From NCBI GenBank assembly GCA_902777125.1, contig CACYSQ010000018.1, forward strand, positions 1 to 43,062: 43,062 bases of DNA. Reading direction: 5' to 3'. This DNA comes from Ruminococcus flavefaciens. GTDB lineage: Bacteria; Bacillota; Clostridia; Oscillospirales; Ruminococcaceae. Numbering within the stretch: the first letter of the stretch is position 1; each line of letters starts with the position of its first letter. This document shows positions 33,487-41,958 of this stretch, one piece after another. Under the pieces are notes generated by a model. That model ran no database searches, was not told the origin of the DNA, and saw only the letters and a program-made list of their open reading frames with translations. The position numbers and the translations under genes are program-made.

Positions 33487-33572
33487 GAATGCAGAGGAAA
33501 AATATGTTTATCCGAATGCCCTTGCAGATTTATGGTCTGATAGGAATACAAAACACCCACCCGGAGGTATAT

Positions 33573-35126
33573 ATGAGCATACTTAATGTTGAACACGTTA
33601 CGCACGGTTTCGGTGCGAGGCAGATATTGAACGATGCTTCGTTCCGCCTGCTGAAAGGCGAGCACGTCGGACTTGTTGGAGCTAACGGCGAGGGAAAGTC
33701 AACTTTCCTGAATATAATCATGGGCAAGCTCCAGCCTGACGAGGGCAAGGTCGAGTGGTGCAAGCACATCACAACCGGCTACCTCGACCAGTACAGCACG
33801 CTCGAAAAGGGCAAGACCATACGCGATGTGCTCCGTGAGGCTTTCGACCACCTTGCCGGGCTTGAAGCTGAAATGCTCACGCTTTATGAGAAAATGTCCG
33901 ACTGTTCCGAGGACGAGATGAACTCGCTCATGGAGGAGGTCGGCGAGATACAGGGGATACTCGATTACAGCGGCTACTACACTATCGACGCGAAAATATC
34001 CGAATACGCAAACGGTCTCGGACTGAACGAGATAGGTCTCGAAAGGGACGTCGCAGAGCTTTCGGGCGGTCAGAGAGCTAAGGTGCTTCTCGCAAAGGTA
34101 CTGCTCGAAAATCCGATGATACTTATTCTCGATGAGCCTACGAACTTCCTTGACGAGAACCATATCCGCTGGCTCACGAACTTCCTCCAGAACTACGAAA
34201 ACGCATTCATTCTCGTATCGCACGATGTACCTTTCATGAACAGCGTCATCAACGTTGTGTACCACGTTGAAAATGCCGTTATGACACGATATACCGGAGA
34301 TTACGACAACTTCGTGAGAATGTACGAGCTGAAAAAGAAGCAGATCGAGCAGGCTTACGAAAAGCAGCAGAAGGAGATCGCAGACCTCGAGGACTTCATC
34401 GCCCGCAACAAGGCAAGAGTCGCCACTACGAACATGGCAAAGTCCCGTCAGAAGAAGCTGGACAAAATGGACAAGATAACCCTCATGCGCGAGAAGCCGA
34501 AGCCTTCCTTTTCGTTCAGGAAGGCGCGTACTCCGGGAAGGGTCGTCATCGACTGCAAGAACGTTGTCCTCGGCTATGACGAGCCGCTGACCAAGCCTAT
34601 TTCCGTGAAGGTCGAGAACGGTCAGAAAATAGCTATCCGCGGAGTGAACGGCATAGGAAAATCCACTCTGCTGAAGACCATGCTGAAAATAATACCGCCG
34701 ATATCAGGTTATGTTGAGCACGATCAGTTCGTGGAGTACGGCTACTTCGAGCAGGAAGAGGAGAGTACCTCCAAGACGGCACTTGACGTTATATGGGAGG
34801 AATATCCCTCGATGACCAATGCGGAGGTCCGTGCGGCGCTTGCACAGTGCGGGCTCACCACCGAGCATATAACCTCGCAGATGCGAGTGCTCTCCGGAGG
34901 CGAAAATGCCAAGGTCAGGATATGCAGGATAATGCTGAAGGAGGTCAATCTTCTCGTCCTCGACGAGCCGACCAACCACCTTGACGTTGACGCGAAGGAG
35001 TCTCTGAAAAAGGCGATAAAGGACTACAAGGGGACCGTTCTCATAGTCAGCCACGAACCGGAATTCTACATGGACATCGCTGATAATATTTGGAACATCG
35101 AGGAATGGTCTACAAAGGTTATATAA
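33573..35126 (+). CDS. ABC-F family ATPase
   Basis: A 517-residue soluble protein with two ATP-binding cassettes and no membrane domain, the ABC-F group (EttA/Uup/YdiF-like) that acts on ribosomes in translation or antibiotic protection. Walker A motifs are GANGEGKST and GVNGIGKST. Signatures are LSGGQRAKV and LSGGENAKV, followed by LILDEPTNFLD and LVLDEPTNHLD. A charged linker between cassettes has EQAYEKQQKEIADLEDFIAR. The ATG at 33573 follows CGGAGGT; the upstream open frame has no site. No long C-terminal arm is present. Housekeeping versus resistance role cannot be told from sequence alone. Confidence 0.93.
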   Translation: MSILNVEHVTHGFGARQILNDASFRLLKGEHVGLVGANGEGKSTFLNIIMGKLQPDEGKVEWCKHITTGYLDQYSTLEKGKTIRDVLREAFDHLAGLEAEMLTLYEKMSDCSEDEMNSLMEEVGEIQGILDYSGYYTIDAKISEYANGLGLNEIGLERDVAELSGGQRAKVLLAKVLLENPMILILDEPTNFLDENHIRWLTNFLQNYENAFILVSHDVPFMNSVINVVYHVENAVMTRYTGDYDNFVRMYELKKKQIEQAYEKQQKEIADLEDFIARNKARVATTNMAKSRQKKLDKMDKITLMREKPKPSFSFRKARTPGRVVIDCKNVVLGYDEPLTKPISVKVENGQKIAIRGVNGIGKSTLLKTMLKIIPPISGYVEHDQFVEYGYFEQEEESTSKTALDVIWEEYPSMTNAEVRAALAQCGLTTEHITSQMRVLSGGENAKVRICRIMLKEVNLLVLDEPTNHLDVDAKESLKKAIKDYKGTVLIVSHEPEFYMDIADNIWNIEEWSTKVI

Positions 35127-35160
35127 CGGACACATACATTAACGGAAGGAGGAGAGGGAA

Positions 35161-36255
35161 GTGCTTTATGATTCACTTGCACTCTGCGGAGGCGGCGCAA
35201 AAGGCGCATATCAGATCGGAGTAATGAAGGCTATGAAAGAAGCCGGAACGCTCGGCAGGATAAACACAATCTCAGGCACATCTGTAGGTGCTCTGAATGC
35301 CCTGCTTTTTGCAATAGGTGACGTTCAGCTCGCAGAAGATGTATGGCTGAATAATGTCGATCAGAATATGATGCTGAACAATATTGATGTGCAGAGGGGA
35401 GAAATCTCAAGGGACGGTCTGAAAGCCATGCTGAAATATATCGGTGTCAGCAGGCTAAGCTCGAGCCCAAAGGTCTATGTGTACGTCCACAATGTCCGGC
35501 TTGACCGTCCTGAGGCTTTTCTCCTCAACGGAAAAAGTGAGAGCGATATAATCACGCTGCTGCTTGCATCGTCAGCATTGCCGGTGGCATACTCTCCTGT
35601 TGAGTACCACGGTGAGCTCTACAAGGACGGTGGCTGTACGGCTATGGGCAATTGCCCTTTAAATGTGCTTTACGATAACGGCAGAAGGAATATCATACTT
35701 GTTCCGCTGAACAACAGGTTCAATCCGTATTCTGTCGGGAATGCTGTTTCGGGTGAGAATTTCAGTATTTACGAGAAGTTTCCCGGTGCTGATATAAAGA
35801 TAATCAAGCCGAGCCTTGATATTGGTCAGCTTGTTGACGGAACGCTCGATTTCAGAACGGATTCAATAAAGCAGCGAGTGGCGCTCGGTTACCATGACGC
35901 AAAGGAAATACTTGATGTTAAAAAAGGAGTGAACGAAAATATGGATATCAACTGCAATGACAAGATACGCAGGCTTGCAGGCGAAGTGCTGAAGACTCCG
36001 CAGGACTTTGAGACTTTTGTCTCTATCTCAAAATTCAAGCACGCAAACCTCAAGCTGACCGTAATGCGTATGGAAATATGCTATGACAAGATATTCGAGC
36101 TCGGAGGCTGGACTATAGAGTGGCATAAGGTGCCGTTTATGGGCAAGCATTACCGCATTATTGATCCGGATAACAGACGCAGAGCCTACACATTTGATCC
36201 GGAAGAGATAATCAAGAACCTTATACTGTTCCGCGAAAGGAACAAGCAGTCATGA
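35161..36255 (+). CDS. Patatin-like phospholipase
   Basis: A 364-residue serine hydrolase of the patatin fold. The oxyanion loop is GGGAKGAY (10-17), the nucleophile Ser41 lies in GTSVG (39-43) and the catalytic Asp156 lies in YKDGG. The Ser-Asp dyad is intact. About 110 C-terminal residues after the catalytic domain have no recognised motif. The start is GTG at 35161 after AGGAGG. It lies 34 bases after the ABC-F gene, probably co-transcribed. There is no signal peptide, so it acts in the cytoplasm on membrane lipids or acyl esters; the substrate is unknown. Confidence 0.9.
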   Translation: MLYDSLALCGGGAKGAYQIGVMKAMKEAGTLGRINTISGTSVGALNALLFAIGDVQLAEDVWLNNVDQNMMLNNIDVQRGEISRDGLKAMLKYIGVSRLSSSPKVYVYVHNVRLDRPEAFLLNGKSESDIITLLLASSALPVAYSPVEYHGELYKDGGCTAMGNCPLNVLYDNGRRNIILVPLNNRFNPYSVGNAVSGENFSIYEKFPGADIKIIKPSLDIGQLVDGTLDFRTDSIKQRVALGYHDAKEILDVKKGVNENMDINCNDKIRRLAGEVLKTPQDFETFVSISKFKHANLKLTVMRMEICYDKIFELGGWTIEWHKVPFMGKHYRIIDPDNRRRAYTFDPEEIIKNLILFRERNKQS

Positions 36256-36318
36256 GGCGGAAGTCTGAGCCCTTTGATAAAAGTGCCTTCAAGCTTTGCT
36301 TTTCACAATGATAAAAAG

Positions 36319-36344
36319 GTCCGGAAGCATTAATGCTTCCGGAC
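36319..36344. terminator. Bidirectional terminator, perfect 26-bp palindrome
   Basis: A perfect 26-bp palindrome with half-site GTCCGGAAGCATT (36319-36331) flanked by AAAAA and TTTTT. It lies between the convergent patatin and GH43 genes and can end both transcripts. It shares the CCGGAAGC core with 6613-6636 and 17860-17884. The sequence to its left (36262-36310) looks like an inverted copy of the degenerate repeat at 17917-17980. Confidence 0.85.
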
Positions 36345-36365
36345 TTTTTAATATTTCTGCCTGTT

Positions 36366-39272
36366 TTAATAAATGTAAACAGTTGCCGTGACATCTTTGT
36401 ACTGCGGCAGCAATTCGGTACCGGGACGCTGGTCGATGAGGGGAGTTCCGTCGGCAGCGAACGTCACCTGTTTTATCCTTGTGTGACGGCAGGGATCATA
36501 GAGGGGGTCCTTGTTATAAGTGCCGCATTCACCGGAGGAATGCGATGCGGGACGTGCATGATATACGACGAGGAGGTCGCCGTTCTCGTCAACAACAAAG
36601 CAGTTGTGTCCGGGACCCGTTTCGCCGCTGAGGTCCTTTGTCGAAAGCACCGGAGTGCTTAGCTTGCTCCAGCTCGAAGCATTCATGAGGTCCGCATCAG
36701 CATCGGCTTCGAGCCTGCCGACACAGTATTCGGAACCTGTTCCGGAAGCCGAGAAGAATATGTAGACCTTGCCGTTCGTTTCAAGAACTGACGGTCCCTC
36801 GTTGACGCGGTTGTTTACTGTCTCCCAGTTGTATTCGGGCTTGGTGAGAAGTATCGGTGCTGATATGAGGCGGTAAGGGGCAGAAGGGTCGATCTCAGCC
36901 ATAAACAGCGAGGAATCGCCCTTTATCTCAGCCCATACGACATAATGTCTGCCGTTGTGTTCAAAGTAGGTCATATCGAGAGAGAAGCCGGCAAACGACT
37001 CCGTATCGCCGTCAGAAGCCTGCATCTGTCCGCATTCCTTCCAGCTTCCGGTATAGGGATCGCCGTCGCATTCAAGCACATACGGACGTATCGCCCAGAC
37101 ATTCTCAGTCGTTCCGGCAGCGAAGAAAATGTACCATTTTCCGCCGATGAAGTGCATTTCCGGAGCCCATATGTGCCGGGACATGATACCGCTCGAATGA
37201 GCTTTCCAGATCGTTTTTTCTTCCGCATCAGCCAGTCCGGCAACAGTCGTGCTGCGGCGGAGTACAATGCGGTCGTAGCCCTTGTCAGCGCTGCCGTAAG
37301 CCGGATACGAAGCCGTGAAGTAGAACCAGCCGTTTCCGCCGTCAACGATATACGGATCGGCACGTTCGGTTATGAACGGGTCAGCGTAATCTGCGGAAGA
37401 AGTCCTGACGGTGCCGTGCATCAGGTGCTTGCCGCGTGACAACGTGCTTATATTGGGGAGATCCCAGTCAACATGCATATCGGCAGTGCTTCCGTCGCTG
37501 TAAAGAGCCGTCACCTTTTCGGGAAGATCAGGCTCCTCGCCTTCCTTGACACAGACGTTCACCGGCTTGATACCGGTATTTATCTTTGTCAGCGAATCTG
37601 AGGGATAAGCACTGACAAGCGCATTGTACTGGTCGGCATTTATGGGAATGACGTAGCCGTGACGCGGAGTGAAGTCAAAGCTGTATTCGGAGCGCGGAAG
37701 TGACGTAAAGTTTTCAAGGTCCGATGTTTCCTGCATAACATAGTAGCCGTTGCCGTAAGCGTCCGACATCATCAGCCACTTGTCGGAATCGAGCATTTTG
37801 TAGATATTGGGACCCTCAACGCCGATGTTCCCCTCCGAGACCTGCTTTATCTCTCGGTAGGGACCGTTTGCATGGTCGGCTTCAGCAAGGTAGATACGCT
37901 TGTTGGTCTCATTCTTGTAGTACATATAGTATTTGCCGTCCTGACGGATAATGTCCGAATCAATGGCATCATTGCCGTTTTGCGGGGCAAAGAGTACGGC
38001 AGGCGCATCATTGAACTGCTTGAGGTCATCACTGTAGGCGTAATACATTATAGTCCTTTCGTCAGTGCCGGGAACTCTTGCCGCGAAGTAGACCATGTAC
38101 GACTTCTTTTCGGGATCGTATATCGCCTGCGGAGCCCATGCACGGTCGCAGTTCTGCATATTCGGGAATGCGTTCGCGACCTTTATAATGGTATCATCGA
38201 ACCAGTGAACGAGGTCGGTGGATTTTGCTGAAATGAGATCACGATTGCTGTTCCAGCCGAGTGAGGACTTCATATCGGTAGCAAGCAGGTGGTAAAGACC
38301 GTCCTCACCCTTGAAGATGTAGGGGTCCCTTATACACTTTGTACCGGCATCAGACTGCCATATGGCTCTTCCACCATTGAGGGCATGGAAGTTCTTTCCG
38401 TCAAGGCTGACAGCGTAGGAGAGCCTTTCCTGTTCGGGAGCATTCCCGAGAAAATACGCGAACAGATAAGCGACCGGCGGCTTCTCCGCTGAGACCTCAG
38501 CGTACAGGTCGATGTTCGCCTCTCTGCCGAGGAGGAAATTGCTTATCAGAGCTACATCGTTTTCATCGACGAAGCCGTTGCCGTCGAGGTCGGCTCTCAT
38601 AGTCTGCGGATCGTCAGCAGGCTTTCCGATACACCGGCTGACGAGTATCTTGTCAAAGATATCGACCCTGCCGTTGAGGTTAATATCGCAGCGCATGAGC
38701 TTATGATCGCCGCCAGCAGGCCTTATGTAGAATTTCTGACCTTCGCCTCCCCAGTAGTCCCACTGGTCGATGTTAGCGCCGTTATCGTAGCTTATATCGT
38801 ACACATCGAGAGCTGTGCGGCCGGAGCATTCGGCGGTTATCCAGTAAGCGTCGTCGGTCCTGTGGAGAATGTACTTCTGAGAGGGCAGACTTTTATACTC
38901 CGAGAGGAAGATGTTATTGCCGTTGGCGGAGTCTTCATTTTCAACGGTGAGTGAAAGCGACTTGTCAGCACATGAGAGTATACTGCAAGTACCGTCACCG
39001 TTGGCAGTGATGTGCCATTTCTGCTGGTCACTGCCGTTCTTTTCCCATTGCATAACATTGCCGGAACTGTCAGCGGTGATCATTTTTCCGCTCAGCCGGA
39101 CCATGATGTTGTAGTCCTCGCCGCTGATTATCTCGCAGCAGTCGTCGGCGTACAGCCGCCTGTTTCTATCGGCAGACTGCTCGTACTCTATTGAACCGGC
39201 TGAGAGGGACAGTCCGCCCAAGGCTGTCGCGGCAGAGATGAGAGCCGGGATCGTTCTTTTTAGCAGCTTCAT
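36366..39272 (-). CDS. Ricin-dockerin-GH43-Ig-GH43 hemicellulase
   Basis: A secreted 968-residue enzyme with two family 43 modules, expected to remove arabinose or xylose from hemicellulose. The ATG at 39272 (MKLLKRTIPAL) follows AGGAGGT; the longer frame has no site. A signal peptide (about 1-26) is followed by a ricin-type beta-trefoil/CBM13 (about 45-185), then a dockerin in the interior (about 195-252; CDINLNGRVDIFDKILVSR and ADLDGNGFVDENDVALISNF). GH43-1 follows (about 262-560; base Asp in CIRDPYIF, acid Glu in VEGPNI), then a bacterial Ig-like segment (about 570-640) and GH43-2 (about 645-950; Asp in RADPYIV, Glu in NEGPSV). An interior dockerin is less common than a terminal one. Its sequence differs from that of the two GH9 enzymes, so its cohesin may differ. 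Confidence 0.92.
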   Translation of the reverse strand: MKLLKRTIPALISAATALGGLSLSAGSIEYEQSADRNRRLYADDCCEIISGEDYNIMVRLSGKMITADSSGNVMQWEKNGSDQQKWHITANGDGTCSILSCADKSLSLTVENEDSANGNNIFLSEYKSLPSQKYILHRTDDAYWITAECSGRTALDVYDISYDNGANIDQWDYWGGEGQKFYIRPAGGDHKLMRCDINLNGRVDIFDKILVSRCIGKPADDPQTMRADLDGNGFVDENDVALISNFLLGREANIDLYAEVSAEKPPVAYLFAYFLGNAPEQERLSYAVSLDGKNFHALNGGRAIWQSDAGTKCIRDPYIFKGEDGLYHLLATDMKSSLGWNSNRDLISAKSTDLVHWFDDTIIKVANAFPNMQNCDRAWAPQAIYDPEKKSYMVYFAARVPGTDERTIMYYAYSDDLKQFNDAPAVLFAPQNGNDAIDSDIIRQDGKYYMYYKNETNKRIYLAEADHANGPYREIKQVSEGNIGVEGPNIYKMLDSDKWLMMSDAYGNGYYVMQETSDLENFTSLPRSEYSFDFTPRHGYVIPINADQYNALVSAYPSDSLTKINTGIKPVNVCVKEGEEPDLPEKVTALYSDGSTADMHVDWDLPNISTLSRGKHLMHGTVRTSSADYADPFITERADPYIVDGGNGWFYFTASYPAYGSADKGYDRIVLRRSTTVAGLADAEEKTIWKAHSSGIMSRHIWAPEMHFIGGKWYIFFAAGTTENVWAIRPYVLECDGDPYTGSWKECGQMQASDGDTESFAGFSLDMTYFEHNGRHYVVWAEIKGDSSLFMAEIDPSAPYRLISAPILLTKPEYNWETVNNRVNEGPSVLETNGKVYIFFSASGTGSEYCVGRLEADADADLMNASSWSKLSTPVLSTKDLSGETGPGHNCFVVDENGDLLVVYHARPASHSSGECGTYNKDPLYDPCRHTRIKQVTFAADGTPLIDQRPGTELLPQYKDVTATVYIY

Positions 39273-39323
39273 ACATACCTCCTGTTGTAAATAATTATCA
39301 ATATCCGGGATAATACTGTTATT

Positions 39324-39352
39324 ATTATACAATATGCAGTGATGAATTGCAA
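39324..39352 (-). promoter_or_regulatory. Promoter of the GH43 gene
   Basis: Minus strand: TTGCAA (39352-39347), 17 bases, TATAAT (39329-39324). The leader is about 45 bases. Confidence 0.7.
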
Positions 39353-39359
39353 CGGAAAT

Positions 39360-39511
39360 GCGGAATAAATATATATTTTACTCAAAGTTCAGAGCCAAAC
39401 GGTGCCGACGCCTTCCTCGCAGGAATGACCTCAGGCGTGTTCCGTGACGTATTTGATTTACCGTCCTGCTTTGCGGATAACCTGCAAAAGCGGGCGGTGC
39501 AGGCACGACAA
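39360..39511. other. Intergenic region, no gene supported
   Basis: About 150 bases between the GH43 promoter and the terminator at 39512. It contains a small inverted repeat CCTGCA (39481-39486) / TGCAGG (39498-39503) but no credible coding frame and no recognised RNA. Confidence 0.4.
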
Positions 39512-39547
39512 AAAGGACCTCCATTCCTTTCGGACGGAGATCCTTTC
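39512..39547 (-). terminator. Terminator of the sigma/anti-sigma operon
   Basis: Read on the minus strand: AAAGGA-TCTCC pairs with GGAG-GTCCTTT (one mismatch) around a 14-base loop, followed by TTTTTGT. It lies 35 bases after the anti-sigma stop. Confidence 0.75.
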
Positions 39548-39581
39548 TTGGCTATTTAGCTGCCGCTGAACGTACTGTTCC

Positions 39582-40238
39582 TCAGTCAGTCATCTCTTCC
39601 GCAATTTTCAGAAGTATCTCTGCGTCGGTATCTTCATTCAGGGATACCGAGAAGAAATGTCCGTCTTTTATCCACGAAGCAAGGTGATACTTTCCGTCAT
39701 AGCCTTTGAGCGTGACGTCGGTGTTGTTGAGCTGAACGCTTTCGATGCTGGTGAATTCGTCAAGCTCTCCGGAGATATCCTCCGTGTCCCTGCCGACCCT
39801 GAAACAGCATTCCTCATCGTTTTTGCCGCAGTACACGACCTCGGCAAAGCTTTCGGAAATGATAGAATAGCTGACGGATTCAGCCTCAAAAGGCAGTGCT
39901 GTTATATCGTGTATCTCAAAGCCGAATTTCTCCGATAACTCAGCCGCGTTCCGGTAGGATTCAGCGCCGTGGGTAAGCGCATCGTTAACGGTAGGCTCGG
40001 TTGCCTGCGATGAGGTTATCGTCGTATCCTTGCCCGGCTTTTTACCGAAAGAACCGGTATTCTTCATGACAGCAACCGTTCCGAATGCTATTGCAGCACA
40101 GGCTGCCGCTGCTGTTACAGCACCGGCTATCCTGCTTATGCGCCGGCGTTTATTCTTAGCTTTGACGTTACTGAGGATACGCTCGCGCATTTCGTCAGTA
40201 AGCTCAATATGTTCCATGATCTCATTATACCTGCCCAC
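39582..40238 (-). CDS. Probable membrane anti-sigma factor
   Basis: A 218-residue protein. A short cytoplasmic part begins MGRYNEIMEHIELTDEMRER and ends in a basic KAKNKRRRISR segment. One membrane helix follows (AGAVTAAAACAAIAFGTVAV), then an outer domain of about 150 residues resembling DUF4367-type sensor domains. The gene overlaps the end of the ECF sigma gene and is translated after it, the usual arrangement for sigma/anti-sigma pairs. The start is uncertain: GTG 40238 fits the GAGGAG site best; TTG 40247 and ATG 40217 are alternatives. No zinc-finger anti-sigma motif (HxxxCxxC) is seen, so the assignment rests on position and topology. Confidence 0.7.
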   Translation of the reverse strand: MGRYNEIMEHIELTDEMRERILSNVKAKNKRRRISRIAGAVTAAAACAAIAFGTVAVMKNTGSFGKKPGKDTTITSSQATEPTVNDALTHGAESYRNAAELSEKFGFEIHDITALPFEAESVSYSIISESFAEVVYCGKNDEECCFRVGRDTEDISGELDEFTSIESVQLNNTDVTLKGYDGKYHLASWIKDGHFFSVSLNEDTDAEILLKIAEEMTD

Positions 40239-40824
40239 AGAAATCAAACTCCTCTTTCAGAATTTCCCTGAGTTTATCCCTCGCACGTTTCAGCCTTGTG
40301 CGGATATTTGCACCGGATTCGCCGAGTATATCGGCAATCTCGTCTGTCTGGTAGCCCTCCTCGTAGAAAAGGTGAATGACTTCGCGGTAATTGTCCGGGA
40401 GCTCCTTTACAGCCTCCCACACAAACGAGAGATCCTGACGTTCCTCGGCGACAAGTTCATCTTCAAGCTCGTCTGTATCACGCAGCTTGTTGTATTCTAT
40501 CCGGTTTTTGGAGAGGTTCGCGGTCACTCTCAGGAGCCATGCCTTTTCGTGCTCATCGCTCTCAAAAACCGGTGCTTTATCCATAAGTTTCAGCAGAACG
40601 TCCTGCAATACCTCCTCTGAATCCTGCATATTGTGAAGGTAGGAGTAAGCGAGCCTGAGCAGGCGGTTCCCGTGCTTATCCATAATACCGCGGAGGTACC
40701 TGTCCGCTGTGTCAGCCTTGCTTTCGGAGCGTTTTATGCCGAATATCTGAGCTGCAAAGGCACAGACTGAAAGGAAGAGCCTTCGCAGTGCAATGAGAGG
40801 GGAATTCCGTAACGCAAGTTCCAT
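40225..40824 (-). CDS. ECF-type RNA polymerase sigma factor
   Basis: A 199-residue sigma-70 family factor. Region 2 spans about 45-110, with LLRLAYSYLHNMQDSEEVLQ, DVLLKL and EKAWLLRVTANLSKNRI. Region 4 spans about 135-190, with LPDNYREVIHLFYEEGYQTD and EIADILGESGANIRTRLKRA. It directs transcription of an unknown regulon. It starts at ATG 40824, 12 bases after the cystatin-like lipoprotein stop, with an AGGAGC site. The first about 45 residues (SPLIALRRLFLSVCAFAAQI) are hydrophobic and basic and precede region 2, an unusual extension. An internal Met at residue 48 would remove it, but has no clear site. Confidence 0.9.
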   Translation of the reverse strand: MELALRNSPLIALRRLFLSVCAFAAQIFGIKRSESKADTADRYLRGIMDKHGNRLLRLAYSYLHNMQDSEEVLQDVLLKLMDKAPVFESDEHEKAWLLRVTANLSKNRIEYNKLRDTDELEDELVAEERQDLSFVWEAVKELPDNYREVIHLFYEEGYQTDEIADILGESGANIRTRLKRARDKLREILKEEFDFCGQV

Positions 40825-40836
40825 ATAGTGCTCCTG

Positions 40837-41604
40837 TTAGTCCTCGTTTTCCTCTGTGATGTCGTACTCACCGAATACGATATCTCTGATGTCGATGATG
40901 CTTGCATTTTTCTCGAGGTCAGAGTAGACTGTCACCAGTGCAAATCCGGGCTCTGCATCGGGAACTGTAGCTGTCTGCTTGCAGAGAACAAGGTAATTCG
41001 AGCCTGCAACGACCTGACTTCCGAGATATACGACCGGTTCTAATTCGGCACCTGTCATTGCCTGTGTTGCCTTTTCAAAAGCGGCTTTCACATCGGCGTT
41101 GTTTTCGAGTTTAAGGTCGCCGCTGTTGGCAGCAAATCCGCCGTCGAGCATCTCGCTGTCGATTATTGTTTTTGTGTTGGTGAGCTCAGCCTTGCCCTGC
41201 AAATTCTCATAGATATAGACAAGCTGGATAACCGGCTGAGCGTCCGGAACAGTTGCCCTGCCTCTGCAAAGAATGCAGTAATTTGTACCTGCAACTACCT
41301 GTGTTGCAAGAACGACAATGGGTTCGTATTCCATACCGCAAAACGCTTCTGTTGCCTTTTCAAATGCCGATTTTGCAGCGGCATTTGCGCTGAGTGAAGT
41401 ATCTCCTGTAACGGCTGACCAGCCTCCTGCTAAACGGATCATAGTTCCCTCCTTGTTCTCAGTAATTTCGGTAGTTTTTTCGGGGACAGTCTCGTCAGAG
41501 ACATTAGCTCCCGGTCTGATGTCAGATGAGCTTTCAATGCTTCCGCAAGCTGTCATAGATGCTGCCAGAACGAGTGCCATTGCTGCTGTGATTATTTTTT
41601 TCAT
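40837..41604 (-). CDS. Lipoprotein with two cystatin-like domains
   Basis: A 255-residue predicted lipoprotein: signal peptide with lipobox SMTAC (Cys20), a linker rich in Ser/Thr/Glu, then two homologous domains (about 58-148 and 153-243). Each has a Gly-Gly (60-61, 155-156), a helix (AAKSAFEKATEAF, DVKAAFEKATQAM), and the cystatin hallmark QVVAG (102-106 QVVAGTNY; 197-201 QVVAGSNY). The order GG, helix, QxVxG is that of stefins/cystatins, which block papain-type cysteine proteases. The second cystatin hairpin (PW or LPG) is only weakly matched by ENLQGK. It is first in an operon with an ECF sigma and an anti-sigma. Protease inhibition is inferred, not shown. Confidence 0.75.
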   Translation of the reverse strand: MKKIITAAMALVLAASMTACGSIESSSDIRPGANVSDETVPEKTTEITENKEGTMIRLAGGWSAVTGDTSLSANAAAKSAFEKATEAFCGMEYEPIVVLATQVVAGTNYCILCRGRATVPDAQPVIQLVYIYENLQGKAELTNTKTIIDSEMLDGGFAANSGDLKLENNADVKAAFEKATQAMTGAELEPVVYLGSQVVAGSNYLVLCKQTATVPDAEPGFALVTVYSDLEKNASIIDIRDIVFGEYDITEENED

Positions 41605-41705
41605 AATAAATACCTGCTTTCTTAGTTTTTTAACGGTTTATCTGCCGTTCTGACCTATATACAGCCGGGGCAGCAAAATTGTGACACAAGTTCAAAAAAA
41701 TTTTC

Positions 41706-41719
41706 AGAAAAATTTTTCT
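41706..41719. promoter_or_regulatory. 14-bp palindrome at the transcription start
   Basis: AGAAAAATTTTTCT (41706-41719) is a perfect palindrome starting just downstream of the -10 box of the cystatin-like operon, overlapping the expected start. It could be an operator. AT-rich palindromes also arise by chance. Confidence 0.3.
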
Positions 41720-41726
41720 ACAATTA

Positions 41727-41755
41727 AATATAGCATATATTTTTCTAAATAGCAA
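41727..41755 (-). promoter_or_regulatory. Promoter of the cystatin-like/sigma/anti-sigma operon
   Basis: Minus strand: TTGCTA (41755-41750), 17 bases, TATATT (41732-41727), with TGC before the -10. The leader is about 115 bases. From here to the endonuclease promoter (41760-41889) I see nothing else. Confidence 0.6.
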
Positions 41756-41889
41756 GTCCTGCGAGGGAGATATCTTCATATAAAAATATATGGCATCGCT
41801 TTTCAGGCACAAGCTCTGTGCGCTGCTGTTTAAAATCAGGCAGATACCGGTGCTTTCAGGAACAAGTTTAAAAAGCAGGAACGTCCCTC

Positions 41890-41919
41890 TTTACAATCCA
41901 AGCAAAGATGTGGTATAAT
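41890..41919 (+). promoter_or_regulatory. Promoter of the endonuclease V gene
   Basis: TTTACA (41890-41895), 18 bases, TATAAT (41914-41919), with TGG before the -10. Confidence 0.7.
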
Positions 41920-41958
41920 CAAAACAGAATAAATGCAGTACCTTGGAGCCGAGCGTTT

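Noticed and set aside
33573-36255. Anti-phage defence island (ABC ATPase plus patatin)
   Set aside because: The ATPase is a standard two-cassette ABC-F protein and there is no sensor, cyclase or toxin partner.
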